DNA of 64,000 bases from Blattabacterium sp. (Blattella germanica) str. Bge (GTDB lineage Bacteria > Bacteroidota > Bacteroidia > Flavobacteriales > Blattabacteriaceae): NCBI RefSeq assembly GCF_000022605.2, contig NC_013454.1:62001-126000 (forward strand), given 5' to 3'. The translations under genes and the position numbers were made by a program. Under the pieces are notes generated by a model. It was not told the DNA's origin. It saw only the letters and a list, made by a program, of their open reading frames with translations, and searched no databases. The number at the start of each line of letters is the position of its first letter. The first letter of the stretch is position 1. Positions 50,242-59,381 of this stretch are shown here, one piece after another.

Positions 50242-50970
50242 TTAATATATTTTAATTGATAAATAAATAGAGACAATTTCAAAAGTCAGTTTTCGTATAT
50301 AAATTGTGTTAAATTTATGATACTTTAAAAGTTTACTCATTTTTTTACCACAATAAGAAAATGATAGAATAGACTCTTTTAAATAATTATACGCAAAATG
50401 ATTATTTGATAGAAAATTTCCTATTTTATTCATGATGAAATGAGAATAGAAATAATAAATTTTTTTTATCCAATAATTGGAAGGGTTAGAAAATTCTAAA
50501 ATTCCTAATATTCCTAAAGGTTTCAGTATTCTATATATTTCTCTGATAGAAAGATGAATATATTGAAAATTTCTTATTCCAAACGCGATAGTTACTGCAT
50601 CAAAAGTTTCATTTTTAAATGGAATATGTTGGGAATATCCTTGAATTAATTTGATTTTTTTTTCTAAAAAATTATTTTCTATTTTTTTTTGAGCTATTTG
50701 AAGCATTTTTTTGGATGGATCTAATCCTATAATGCAAGCATCATCAAATTTATTAGCTAATAAAATAGCTAAATCTCCGGTTCCAGTAGCTAAATCTAAT
50801 ATATTTTCAATTTTTTTGACTTTATTAAATTTATCCAATAAATGAATTATTTTTTTTCTCCAAAAAAAATCGATTCCAAAAGACAATATATGATTAATCA
50901 AATCATATTTACAGGAAATATGATCAAACATATTTTTTATTTTTTCTTCTTTCAGAGAACGTTTATTCAT
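50242..50970 (-). CDS. menG: Demethylmenaquinone methyltransferase
   Basis: A 242-residue SAM-dependent methyltransferase of the UbiE/MenG family. DLATGTGDLAILLANKF near residue 58 is the SAM-binding glycine loop. The two family signatures follow: near residue 5 KIKNMFDHISCKYDLINHILSF in shortened form, and near 128 IREIYRILKPLGILGILEFSNP. Bacteroidota respire with menaquinone, so MenG is more likely than UbiE. It diverges from the KAS III-like gene and precedes the GH3 gene by 33 bases. Confidence 0.93.
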   Translation of the reverse strand: MNKRSLKEEKIKNMFDHISCKYDLINHILSFGIDFFWRKKIIHLLDKFNKVKKIENILDLATGTGDLAILLANKFDDACIIGLDPSKKMLQIAQKKIENNFLEKKIKLIQGYSQHIPFKNETFDAVTIAFGIRNFQYIHLSIREIYRILKPLGILGILEFSNPSNYWIKKIYYFYSHFIMNKIGNFLSNNHFAYNYLKESILSFSYCGKKMSKLLKYHKFNTIYIRKLTFEIVSIYLSIKIY

Positions 50971-51072
50971 AATATAATTTTACTTTATAAATTATGAATA
51001 AAAAACGGTTATTTAACTCTTTTAAAGAATTTTATTTTTTTACTTTATCATAAATTTTTATTATAAAAAGAA

Positions 51073-52206
51073 ATGATTCGATCAATTATCACAGGAACTG
51101 GGCATTATTTGCCTAAAAAAATTATAAAAAGTGATCATTTTTTAAGACATAAATTTTACGATAAAAAAGGATTAAAAATTGATAAATCGAATGAAGAAAT
51201 TATTAATAAGTTTCAAAAAATAACGGAAATAGAGGAAAGAAGATACATTCATAAGGGTTTGTTCAATTCTGATATTGCTACCATTGCAGCAAAAAAAGCT
51301 TTAATGGATTCTAAAATTTATAAAGAAAAAATAGATTATATTATATCGGCTCATAATTATGGAGATATTCATCCTATTTCTTATCAATCTGATTTAATGC
51401 CTTCTATAGCTGCTAGGGTAAAAAACAAACTTCAAATCAAGAATAAAAAATGTAGGCCATATGATATGATTTTTGGTTGTCCAGGATGGATAGAAGGGAT
51501 GATTCTTGCAGATCAACTTTTACAATCTAAATATGCTAAGAATATATTAATCACTAGTTCAGAAACCTTATCTCAGGTTATAGATCCACATGATAGAAAT
51601 GCTATGATTTTTTCGGATGGAGCTGGAGCTGCCGTTTTATCAGCTATAGAAGATTTTGAGAATGAAAATAATGGAATTATTCATTATGAAACTCAATGCA
51701 ATAATAATAATGAATTATATTACTTAACTAATGGTCCTTCTTTAAATCCAAATTACAAAAAATCTATGGTTAATATTAGGATGAATGGAAGAAGAATTTA
51801 TGAATACGCATTGACAGAAGTTCCAAATATGTTGAAAAATATACTTGATCATGCCGATTTGCATCTAAAAGACATTAAAAAAATTCTCATTCATCAAGCT
51901 AATGCAAAAATGGATTATGCAATTTTAAAAAGATTGTTGAAATTATATAATTATAATTCTTTAAATGGAGAAGTAGAAATGGCAAAAATAATGCCTATGA
52001 CTATAAAAAAGTTTGGAAATTCTTCTGTAGCGACTGTACCTACTTTATTGGATTTGATTCTTCAGGGAAAAATGCCTCCTCATGAAATAAAACCTGGAGA
52101 TACCATTTTAATGGCTTCTTTAGGAGCAGGAATGAATATTAATGGAATGATTTATCGTTTTCCAAAAAAAATAAAAAAATATGAGAAAAAAAATACATCC
52201 GGATGA
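51073..52206 (+). CDS. 3-oxoacyl-ACP synthase III-like enzyme (FabH family)
   Basis: A 377-residue thiolase-fold condensing enzyme. The nucleophile is in DMIFGCPGWIEGM near residue 140, the His in LIHQANAKMDYA near 275 and the Asn in KFGNSSVATVPTLLD near 318, which is the full Cys-His-Asn triad of KAS III. It is longer than standard FabH (about 330), as in a second FabH group common in Bacteroidota. Starting fatty-acid synthesis is the default role; a specialised condensing reaction is possible. HMG-CoA synthase is less likely by length and motifs. It overlaps rpmE2 by 26 bases. Confidence 0.88.
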   Translation: MIRSIITGTGHYLPKKIIKSDHFLRHKFYDKKGLKIDKSNEEIINKFQKITEIEERRYIHKGLFNSDIATIAAKKALMDSKIYKEKIDYIISAHNYGDIHPISYQSDLMPSIAARVKNKLQIKNKKCRPYDMIFGCPGWIEGMILADQLLQSKYAKNILITSSETLSQVIDPHDRNAMIFSDGAGAAVLSAIEDFENENNGIIHYETQCNNNNELYYLTNGPSLNPNYKKSMVNIRMNGRRIYEYALTEVPNMLKNILDHADLHLKDIKKILIHQANAKMDYAILKRLLKLYNYNSLNGEVEMAKIMPMTIKKFGNSSVATVPTLLDLILQGKMPPHEIKPGDTILMASLGAGMNINGMIYRFPKKIKKYEKKNTSG

Positions 52207-52435
52207 TTATAGACCTGTTGTTTTTAAAGATATTAATAATGAAAAAATTTTTATTTGCAGATCTACAGTCAAAACAAAAGATTCTATTCAAATAAATGGA
52301 TATGATTATCCATTATATAAAATGGAAATATCTAGTTATTCGCATCCATTTTTTACTGGAGAAAAGAGATTTTTAGGAAAAACAGGTCCAGCAGAAAAAT
52401 TTAAGAAAAAATATGAAAAGTATAAAAAATTTTAG
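52181..52435 (+). CDS. rpmE2: 50S ribosomal protein L31 type B
   Basis: An 84-residue L31 of the zinc-free (type B) form. MRKKIHPDDYRPVVFKDI opens it, and SSYSHPFFTGEKRFLGKTGP near residue 50 is the conserved core. The CxxC zinc ligands of type A are absent. The start overlaps the KAS III-like gene by 26 bases in another frame. L31 bridges the two ribosomal subunits. Confidence 0.95.
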   Translation: MRKKIHPDDYRPVVFKDINNEKIFICRSTVKTKDSIQINGYDYPLYKMEISSYSHPFFTGEKRFLGKTGPAEKFKKKYEKYKKF

Positions 52436-52462
52436 TGATAGTGTGAATAATTATCAACTAAT

Positions 52463-53644
52463 ATGAATTTTATATTATACGATGGAATAGAATGGAAAAA
52501 TTTATTTCCTATAACGTTGACTAGACCAGTATCGGAAATTCGTTTAGGATTATTCACTCTCAAAGAGAGATGGGAGAAATACATTGGAAATAAAGCTTCC
52601 GGTATTATTACACAATCATTTCTTTCAAAGAAATATTCATTAATAGATGATGAATATTTCTTTGAAAACATATTATTAATCAATTCTTCATTTCTTCCAA
52701 ACGAAGAATTAATTCAGATGGTTTCTTCCTTAAAAGAAAACGAAGCTGTTTTTTTTAAAGAAAAAATTATAGCTGTAAAAAAGAATTTTTTTTCCTGTGA
52801 AAAGAAAGAAAATGTTCTTTCTTTTAAAAAAAAACATAATATTAAAAATATTATCCATATACAATATCCATGGGATATATTTATGAATAACGAAACTGTG
52901 TTGAAAAAAGATTTCATGTTTTTTACAAAAAAAAAATCTTTTTCTTTATTGGGAAAAAATTATGTTCTTTGCAAAGAGAAAATTTTTTTGGAGGAAGATA
53001 TCAAAGCAAATAATATTGTATTAAATGCTCAATGGGGGCCAATATATATTGAAAAAGGAGTTGAAATCATGGAAGGATCTGTAATAAGAGGACCCGCATC
53101 TATTGGAAAGAATTCTATTCTAAATGTAGGTTCAAAAATATATGGAGGAACAACTATTGGTCATTTTTGTAAAATAGGTGGAGAAATTATAAATTCCATA
53201 GTTTTTTCCTATTCTAATAAAGCTCACGATGGATTTTTGGGGAACACTATTTTAGGAGAGTGGTGTAATTTAGGAGCTGGAACTAATGTTTCTAATTTAA
53301 GAAATGATTATCGTAAAGTAACAATTTGGGATTATGAAAAAAAAAGTTTTATTCCTGTTGACATGCAATTTTGTGGAACAATGATGGGAGACTATTCAAA
53401 ATGTGGGATAAATACTCAATTGAATACAGCTACAGTAATAGGAGTTAGTACTAATATTTTTGGATATGGATTTCCTCCAAGGTATGTTCCTTCTTTTTCT
53501 TTTGGTGGAATCCAAAAAAGAAAAAAAATACTTTTCCATCAAGTTTGTGAAACAGCTGAGATAATGATGAGCAGAAGAAACGTCAATTTTTCTGTTTTAG
53601 ACAAAAAAATTTTAGAATATTTGTATCAATTGTTGGATATTTAA
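52463..53644 (+). CDS. GlmU-like sugar nucleotidyltransferase
   Basis: A 393-residue protein typical of Bacteroidota. A reduced N-terminal nucleotidyltransferase-like domain (LYDGIEWKNLFPITLTRPVSEIR near residue 4) is followed by a left-handed beta-helix of hexapeptide repeats (about 190-345). That helix includes GPASIGKNSILNVGSKIYGG and GEWCNLGAGTNVSNLRNDY, which resemble the acetyltransferase part of GlmU. The N-terminal half lacks the clear LAAGxGTRM loop of true GlmU, so it may be a paralogue rather than the enzyme making UDP-GlcNAc. It follows rpmE2 after 27 bases. Confidence 0.85.
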   Translation: MNFILYDGIEWKNLFPITLTRPVSEIRLGLFTLKERWEKYIGNKASGIITQSFLSKKYSLIDDEYFFENILLINSSFLPNEELIQMVSSLKENEAVFFKEKIIAVKKNFFSCEKKENVLSFKKKHNIKNIIHIQYPWDIFMNNETVLKKDFMFFTKKKSFSLLGKNYVLCKEKIFLEEDIKANNIVLNAQWGPIYIEKGVEIMEGSVIRGPASIGKNSILNVGSKIYGGTTIGHFCKIGGEIINSIVFSYSNKAHDGFLGNTILGEWCNLGAGTNVSNLRNDYRKVTIWDYEKKSFIPVDMQFCGTMMGDYSKCGINTQLNTATVIGVSTNIFGYGFPPRYVPSFSFGGIQKRKKILFHQVCETAEIMMSRRNVNFSVLDKKILEYLYQLLDI

Positions 53645-53737
53645 TTTTTTTTAAATCCTCATTTGGGTTTTCATGGGTATGGGAAAATGGAAAAGGAAAA
53701 AGTGATTATAAACATAGTTAAGTTAATTAAATAAAAT

Positions 53738-56041
53738 ATGCTGAAACATAATTTGGGTTATCCTCGTATAGGAATACAAAGAGAATTAAAAAAAGCTTGT
53801 GAAGCTTATTGGTCTCAAAAAATTGATTCGAACGCTTTATTCGAAGTAGGAAAAAAAATAAGGAAAGAAAATTGGAAAATGCAAGAAATGGCAAATTTAG
53901 ATTTGATTCCATGTAATGATTTTAGTTTTTATGATCACGTTCTAGATATGTCATTGTTATTAGGAGCTATTCCAGAATCTTATCTTTCAGTGCCAATGAT
54001 TCAGAATCATATTGATCTATATTTTTCTATGGCTAGAGGATTTCAAAAAAATCAATGGGATATCAAAGCTATGGAAATGACTAAATGGTTTAATACTAAT
54101 TATCATTATATAGTTCCAGAATTTGATAAAAATCAAAAATTTTCTATTTTCTCAAAGAAAATTTTTGACGAATTAGAAGAATCAAAAAAATTATTGAAAT
54201 CCATAAAAAAAATAAAACCTGTATTAATAGGACCAGTGTCTTACCTTTTTTTAGGAAAAGAAAAAGAAAAATCCTTTCATAGAATGGATTTGATTGAAAA
54301 TCTTGTTCCTACTTATACAAAAATTATCAATGAATTGAAAAATAAAGGAGTTGATTGGATTCAATTGGATGAGCCCATTTTAGTTTTAGATATGTCTGAA
54401 AAAGAAAAAGAGGCTTTTCAATATGCTTATAAAGAAATATCTAAATCTTGTATAGGAACCAATATTCTATTAACCTCTTATTTTGATGGAATTTTAGAAA
54501 ATATTTCTCTTCTTAGAGATGTTTTTGTAAAAGCTTTGCATATCGATTTGGTAGAAGATTCAGAACAATTGGAAAAAATCCTTTTTTTTGTAAAAGAATC
54601 AAAAATGATTTTGTCCTTAGGTATTATTGATGGAAGAAATATATGGAAAAATAATTATACTGATTCAATCAAAAAAATTGAAAAAACAATTGAATTCATA
54701 GGAGAAGATCGTGTAATGATTGCACCAAATTGTTCTCTATTACATGTTCCTATAAATATAGAATATGAACACTTCATTCATGAAGATATAAAAAATAGAA
54801 TGTCTTTTGCTAGGCAAAAAATAGATGAATTAAGTGATTTAGAATGTATTATAAAAGGTAATAAAGATATTTTATTGAATAATTTTTCTTTACTTGAAAA
54901 ATCTAAAAAATCTTCTATTTTTCATGATAAAAAAATAAAAGAAAGAGCTACACAAATCAAAGATAAAGATCTACAAAGAGAAAATCCTTTTCATATTCGA
55001 CAAAAAAAACAAAAAGAAAAATTTCGTCTTCCTTTATTTCCAACAACCACTATAGGATCTTTTCCTCAAACAAAAGAAATACGTCGTTTGCGAAATCAAT
55101 TTCGTAAAAAAGAATTAAGCAAAGAAGAATATGATCAAAAAATACAATCTTTCATTGTAGATGTTATTAAAAAACAAGAAGAAGTAGATTTAGATGTTTT
55201 GGTTCATGGGGAATTTGAAAGAACTGATATGGTAGAATATTTTTCAGATAAACTAAAAGGAATACTTTCTACTGAGAATGGATGGGTTCAAAGTTATGGA
55301 AGTCGATGTGTTAAACCTCCTATTATTTATGGAGATGTTAGCCGGATTGTAGATATGACTGTTGATTGGATATGTTTTGCTCAATCTAAAACTAAAAAAT
55401 TAATGAAAGGAATGTTAACTGGACCAGTTACCATTTTGCAATGGTCATTTGTAAGAAATGATCAGCCAGTTTCTCATACCGCTTATCAAATAGCTTGGTC
55501 TATTAGAGAAGAAGTATTGTCTTTAGAAAAATCTGGAATTCAAATTATTCAAATTGACGAACCAGCTCTTAGAGAAGGATTACCTTTGAAACATAAAAAT
55601 TGGAAATCTTATTTAGATTGGTCTATAAAGGCTTTTCGTATTTCTTCAAGTGGAGTTAAAGATGAAACTCAAATACATACGCATATGTGTTACAGTGAGT
55701 TTAACGATATATTAGAGAATATCGCAGATATGGATGCAGATGTTATTACTATGGAAACCTCCAGATCAAAAATGGAATTATTAAAAGCTTTTTCTATTTT
55801 TTCTTATCCTAATGAAATAGGTCCAGGAGTATATGATATTCATTCACCCAGAATTCCTACTATAGAAGAAATTTTTGATTTAATAGAAAAAGCCTCAAAA
55901 AAATTACCACCTAGAAATATTTGGGTAAATCCAGATTGTGGATTAAAAACTAGAAAATGGGAGGAAGTTTTGAAATCATTGAAAAATATGACAGATGCTG
56001 CAAAAATAGCGAGATTGAAACTCGCCAATCAGTCTTCTTAA
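53738..56041 (+). CDS. metE: Cobalamin-independent methionine synthase
   Basis: A 767-residue enzyme that methylates homocysteine from 5-methyltetrahydropteroyltriglutamate. It is two tandem barrels. The N-terminal part starts LGYPRIGIQRELKKACEAYW. The catalytic C-terminal part starts near residue 435 (PTTTIGSFPQTKEIR) and carries the zinc ligands in THMCYSEF near 646 and NPDCGLKTRKWEE near 732. Length is normal. No B12 is needed. The 93-base spacer upstream shows no SAM or B12 riboswitch. Methionine synthesis depends on folate (folP at 43 kb). Confidence 0.97.
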   Translation: MLKHNLGYPRIGIQRELKKACEAYWSQKIDSNALFEVGKKIRKENWKMQEMANLDLIPCNDFSFYDHVLDMSLLLGAIPESYLSVPMIQNHIDLYFSMARGFQKNQWDIKAMEMTKWFNTNYHYIVPEFDKNQKFSIFSKKIFDELEESKKLLKSIKKIKPVLIGPVSYLFLGKEKEKSFHRMDLIENLVPTYTKIINELKNKGVDWIQLDEPILVLDMSEKEKEAFQYAYKEISKSCIGTNILLTSYFDGILENISLLRDVFVKALHIDLVEDSEQLEKILFFVKESKMILSLGIIDGRNIWKNNYTDSIKKIEKTIEFIGEDRVMIAPNCSLLHVPINIEYEHFIHEDIKNRMSFARQKIDELSDLECIIKGNKDILLNNFSLLEKSKKSSIFHDKKIKERATQIKDKDLQRENPFHIRQKKQKEKFRLPLFPTTTIGSFPQTKEIRRLRNQFRKKELSKEEYDQKIQSFIVDVIKKQEEVDLDVLVHGEFERTDMVEYFSDKLKGILSTENGWVQSYGSRCVKPPIIYGDVSRIVDMTVDWICFAQSKTKKLMKGMLTGPVTILQWSFVRNDQPVSHTAYQIAWSIREEVLSLEKSGIQIIQIDEPALREGLPLKHKNWKSYLDWSIKAFRISSSGVKDETQIHTHMCYSEFNDILENIADMDADVITMETSRSKMELLKAFSIFSYPNEIGPGVYDIHSPRIPTIEEIFDLIEKASKKLPPRNIWVNPDCGLKTRKWEEVLKSLKNMTDAAKIARLKLANQSS

Positions 56042-56074
56042 AGTATATTTCTATATTTGTGTAAAAATTTAGAA

Positions 56075-56458
56075 ATGACTTTGCATCAAAAAGAAGAAAT
56101 AATAAAAAAAGAGTTTCGTATTCTGACGAGTTGGGAAGAAAAATATGAACATTTGATAAATTTGGGTAAAAAATTACCCAAAAAATCAAATGCGTTTAGA
56201 TCAGATGAAAAATTAATTCCTGGCTGTCAATCTAAAGTTTGGTTGAATGCTGAATTGAGAAAATCACGTATTTTTTTTGAAGCAGACGGGGATGCTTTAT
56301 TACCTAGAGGGATGGCTGCTCTTATGATTCGTGTATATTCAGGCCTTTTTCCTTTTGAAATCATTTCTTCAAACGCTAATTTTATTTATAAAATAGGATT
56401 TCAAACTTTTTTATCCCCTATTAGGGCTAATGGCATGCTTTTATTTTTAAAAAAATAA
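56075..56458 (+). CDS. sufE: Cysteine desulfuration protein SufE
   Basis: A 127-residue sulfur acceptor that takes persulfide from SufS and passes it to SufB for Fe-S cluster assembly. The acceptor cysteine is Cys51 in LIPGCQSKVW, the same position as in the known enzyme. GDALLPRGMAALMIRVYSG near 75 is typical. I chose ATG 56075; the open frame begins six codons earlier at a TTG. It stands apart from any other suf gene in this window. Clusters are needed by LeuC and others. It lies 33 bases after metE. Confidence 0.93.
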   Translation: MTLHQKEEIIKKEFRILTSWEEKYEHLINLGKKLPKKSNAFRSDEKLIPGCQSKVWLNAELRKSRIFFEADGDALLPRGMAALMIRVYSGLFPFEIISSNANFIYKIGFQTFLSPIRANGMLLFLKK

Positions 56459-56528
56459 AATTTTATGCTATGGCTTTTCATGCCAAAATATCCATTGGCT
56501 TGAATGATCGAATTTAAAAAAAAATGAT

Positions 56529-57887
56529 ATGTTTCAAACTATTAATCCTGTAGATCATAACATTTTAAAAACTTATTATTTTCTATCTGAAAAGGATATT
56601 AGAACTAAATTATCTATAGCTCATCAGGCATACAAAAAATGGAAAAATTTTTCTTTGGATTCTAAAGTTCAATGTTTAACAAAATTATATTTCTGCATGC
56701 AGAAAACTATAGATGTTTTATCGTATTCTATAACCCAAGAAATGGGAAAACCTATCACTCAGTCTCGTTTAGAAGTGAAGAAAAGCATAAATTTATGTAA
56801 ATATTATTGTCAACAAAAAGAATCCATTTTTTTTCAAAAAATATCTACTGAATATGAAAAATCTTATGTAAGATTTGAATCTATCGGCGCTATATTAGGA
56901 ATCATGCCTTGGAATTATCCTATTTGGCAAGCCATAAGATCTACGATCCCTAATTTATTATTAGGAAATGTCCTTCTTATTAAACCAGCTTTAAATACAG
57001 TAGAATGTTCTATTATTTTAGAAAAAATATTTTTAGAGTCCGGCTTTCCAGAAGGTGTTTTTCAAATTTTGTTAATAGATATCTCTCAAATAGAATCAGT
57101 TATAAAAAATACGGTGGTACAAGGAGTAACATTGACGGGAAGTTCTTTTTCTGGAAGTATTATAGGATCATTGTCCGGTAAATATATTAAAAAATCTGTT
57201 TTAGAATTAGGAGGTAACGATGCTTTTGTAGTTATGAAAGATGTTGAAGATCTAAAAAAAACGGCAAAATTGGCTACGGAATCACGATTAAATAATACAG
57301 GACAAACATGTATTTCAGCAAAACGGTTTATTGTAGATAAATCTATAGTGGATGATTTTATAGATCTAGTAATCCAAGAAATGAAAAAATATCATAGAGG
57401 AGATTTATATAATGAATCAACTAAGATAGGTTATATATCCCGTTCTGACTTATCTGAAAAATTATATCAGCAATATAAGGATATCATATTCAGCGGAGGA
57501 AGAATTTGTTTAAAAACTAATAAAGATGGAAATTTTTTTTCTCCCTCTTTATTGAAGGTTGAAAAAGATAATTCTATAGTGAAAAGAGAAGAAATATTTG
57601 GACCAATAGGAATTGTTTCTGTTTTTTCTAAAGAAGTAGATATTCCTGATATTGTAAATAACACAAATTATGGATTAGGAGCATCTATTTGGACAAAAGA
57701 TTTAGAAAAGGCAGAAAAATTGTCCAATAAAATTGATACAGGAATGGTATTTATTAATGATGTTGTAAAATCAGATGTACGTATTCCTTTTGGAGGAGTT
57801 AAAAAATCTGGATATGGGAGAGAACTATCTACTTTATCTATAAAGGAATTTTCCAATTGGAAAACAGTGATTATAAAAAAATCATAA
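56529..57887 (+). CDS. NAD(P)-dependent aldehyde dehydrogenase, succinate-semialdehyde type
   Basis: A 452-residue aldehyde dehydrogenase. IMPWNYPIWQAIRSTIPNL near residue 125 carries the NAD-binding Trp-Asn. The catalytic Glu is in VLELGGNDAFVV near 222 and the catalytic Cys in NTGQTCISAKRF near 257. EEIFGPIGIVSVF near 357 is also conserved. It resembles NAD-dependent succinate-semialdehyde dehydrogenases of Bacteroidota, but the substrate cannot be fixed from sequence. No GABA-pathway partner lies nearby. Its stop overlaps the rpoN stop on the other strand by six bases. Confidence 0.9.
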   Translation: MFQTINPVDHNILKTYYFLSEKDIRTKLSIAHQAYKKWKNFSLDSKVQCLTKLYFCMQKTIDVLSYSITQEMGKPITQSRLEVKKSINLCKYYCQQKESIFFQKISTEYEKSYVRFESIGAILGIMPWNYPIWQAIRSTIPNLLLGNVLLIKPALNTVECSIILEKIFLESGFPEGVFQILLIDISQIESVIKNTVVQGVTLTGSSFSGSIIGSLSGKYIKKSVLELGGNDAFVVMKDVEDLKKTAKLATESRLNNTGQTCISAKRFIVDKSIVDDFIDLVIQEMKKYHRGDLYNESTKIGYISRSDLSEKLYQQYKDIIFSGGRICLKTNKDGNFFSPSLLKVEKDNSIVKREEIFGPIGIVSVFSKEVDIPDIVNNTNYGLGASIWTKDLEKAEKLSNKIDTGMVFINDVVKSDVRIPFGGVKKSGYGRELSTLSIKEFSNWKTVIIKKS

Positions 57888-59363
57888 ATGTTTTCGCATC
57901 CTTGCAACAGGAATATGCATTTGATCTCTATATTTAGCTACCGTTCTTCTAGCTACTAAGTAGCCTTTTTTTTTGAGTATTTTAGATAATTTTTCATCGG
58001 TAAGAGGTTTTTTTTTATTTTCCTGAGCAATAGATTCTCCTAACAGTTTTTTGATTTCAATAGAGGAGATATCTTCTCCTTTTTTATTTTTCATTTTCTC
58101 AGAAAAAAAACTTTTAATCAAAAAAGTTCCATATGGAGTATTGACATATTTACTATTAGCTACACGAGAAACTGTAGAAATACCTACACCAATTTTTTGT
58201 GAAATATTTTTTAATATCATAGGTTTTATTTTAACTGGATCTCCAGTTAAAAAATATTCTTTTTGATAATCCATAATGGCATTCATTGTTAACATCAATG
58301 TATTTTGACGTTTTTTGATTGCATCTACAAACCATTTTGCTGAATCTATTTTTTGCTTTAAAAAAATAATGGTTTCCTCATTATTTTTCAATTTTTTTTC
58401 TTGTGTATAAGATTTTAACATATCTAAATATACAGAAGAAACCTTTAGTTCTGGTGTATTTTTTTGATTTAAAGAGAGTTCTAGTTCATTATCTAAAATA
58501 CAAATAGTGAAATCTGGAATGATATGATTTAAATTTTTTGCATTTTCAGAATAAATTTTTCCTGGTTTGGGATTTAATCTTTCTATTTGATAAATAGATT
58601 TTCGTAAATTTTTTTTTGTTATTCCTAATTTTTTTTGCAGTTTTTGATAATGTTTTTTGATAAAAAATTCAAAATTGTATTGTATAATTTTTTTGGCTAA
58701 AATGACTTCTTGAGTCATTTTTTTTTTTTCTAATTGAATAAGTAGACATTCTTGTAAATTTCTGGATCCTACTCCTACAGGATCTAATTTTTGTATATAG
58801 TTTAAAATTAATTGTTCTATTTTTTCTGCAGAGACTGATATTCCAAGTATTAAAAGAATATCATCTACTATCGCTGGAATCTTTCTTTTGATATAACCGT
58901 TATCATCTATATTTCCTAATATAAAATCTGCTATTAACAGATCTTTTTCGTTTAAACGAAAAGTATGTAATTGATTTTTTAAATATTCTTGAAAAGAAAT
59001 TCCAGAAATAATAGGAATCTGTTTTTTTACACCGTAATTTTGATGATTAACATTTTTTTTAAAATCTTCAATTTCATCATCATTTAAATATTCATCAAAT
59101 TCAAAAATATCTATGGATTCATTTTTATCTTCCAAAAGATCAAAATCATGATCATTTTCTGATACTTCTGATTCTGAATATTCTTCTTCTAATTCTAAAT
59201 CAGAACAAGTAGAATTTTCTTCTTCTAATGCGGGATTTTCTTCCAATTCTTGTTTCACTTTTTGTTCAAAATCTAAAGTAGATAATTGAACTAATTTCAT
59301 TAGTTTAATTTGTTGTGGAGAAAGTTTGTGTTGTCCTTTTTGTGATAATTGCTGTTTTAACAT
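57882..59363 (-). CDS. rpoN: RNA polymerase sigma-54 factor
   Basis: A 493-residue sigma-54. Region I (about 1-50) is Gln-rich and reads QKGQHKLSPQQIKLMKLVQL. An acidic region II follows (about 52-105, with DLELEEEYSESEVSENDHD). The core-binding region precedes an HTH near 385 (GVGISTVSRVANSKYVNTPYG) and the RpoN box ARRTVAKYRDQ near the end. It needs an enhancer-binding ATPase to open promoters; none is in this window. All domains look intact, so it is probably functional. Downstream of asnS on the same strand. Confidence 0.95.
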   Translation of the reverse strand: MLKQQLSQKGQHKLSPQQIKLMKLVQLSTLDFEQKVKQELEENPALEEENSTCSDLELEEEYSESEVSENDHDFDLLEDKNESIDIFEFDEYLNDDEIEDFKKNVNHQNYGVKKQIPIISGISFQEYLKNQLHTFRLNEKDLLIADFILGNIDDNGYIKRKIPAIVDDILLILGISVSAEKIEQLILNYIQKLDPVGVGSRNLQECLLIQLEKKKMTQEVILAKKIIQYNFEFFIKKHYQKLQKKLGITKKNLRKSIYQIERLNPKPGKIYSENAKNLNHIIPDFTICILDNELELSLNQKNTPELKVSSVYLDMLKSYTQEKKLKNNEETIIFLKQKIDSAKWFVDAIKKRQNTLMLTMNAIMDYQKEYFLTGDPVKIKPMILKNISQKIGVGISTVSRVANSKYVNTPYGTFLIKSFFSEKMKNKKGEDISSIEIKKLLGESIAQENKKKPLTDEKLSKILKKKGYLVARRTVAKYRDQMHIPVARMRKHL

Positions 59364-59381
59364 AAGACAAATAAATATGTT

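Noticed and set aside
52432..52683. Minus-strand 83-residue frame
   Set aside because: Opposite the start of the GlmU-like gene; no recognisable motif.
53645..53737. Possible riboswitch before metE
   Set aside because: The spacer is short and shows no conserved SAM or B12 core or stable stem.
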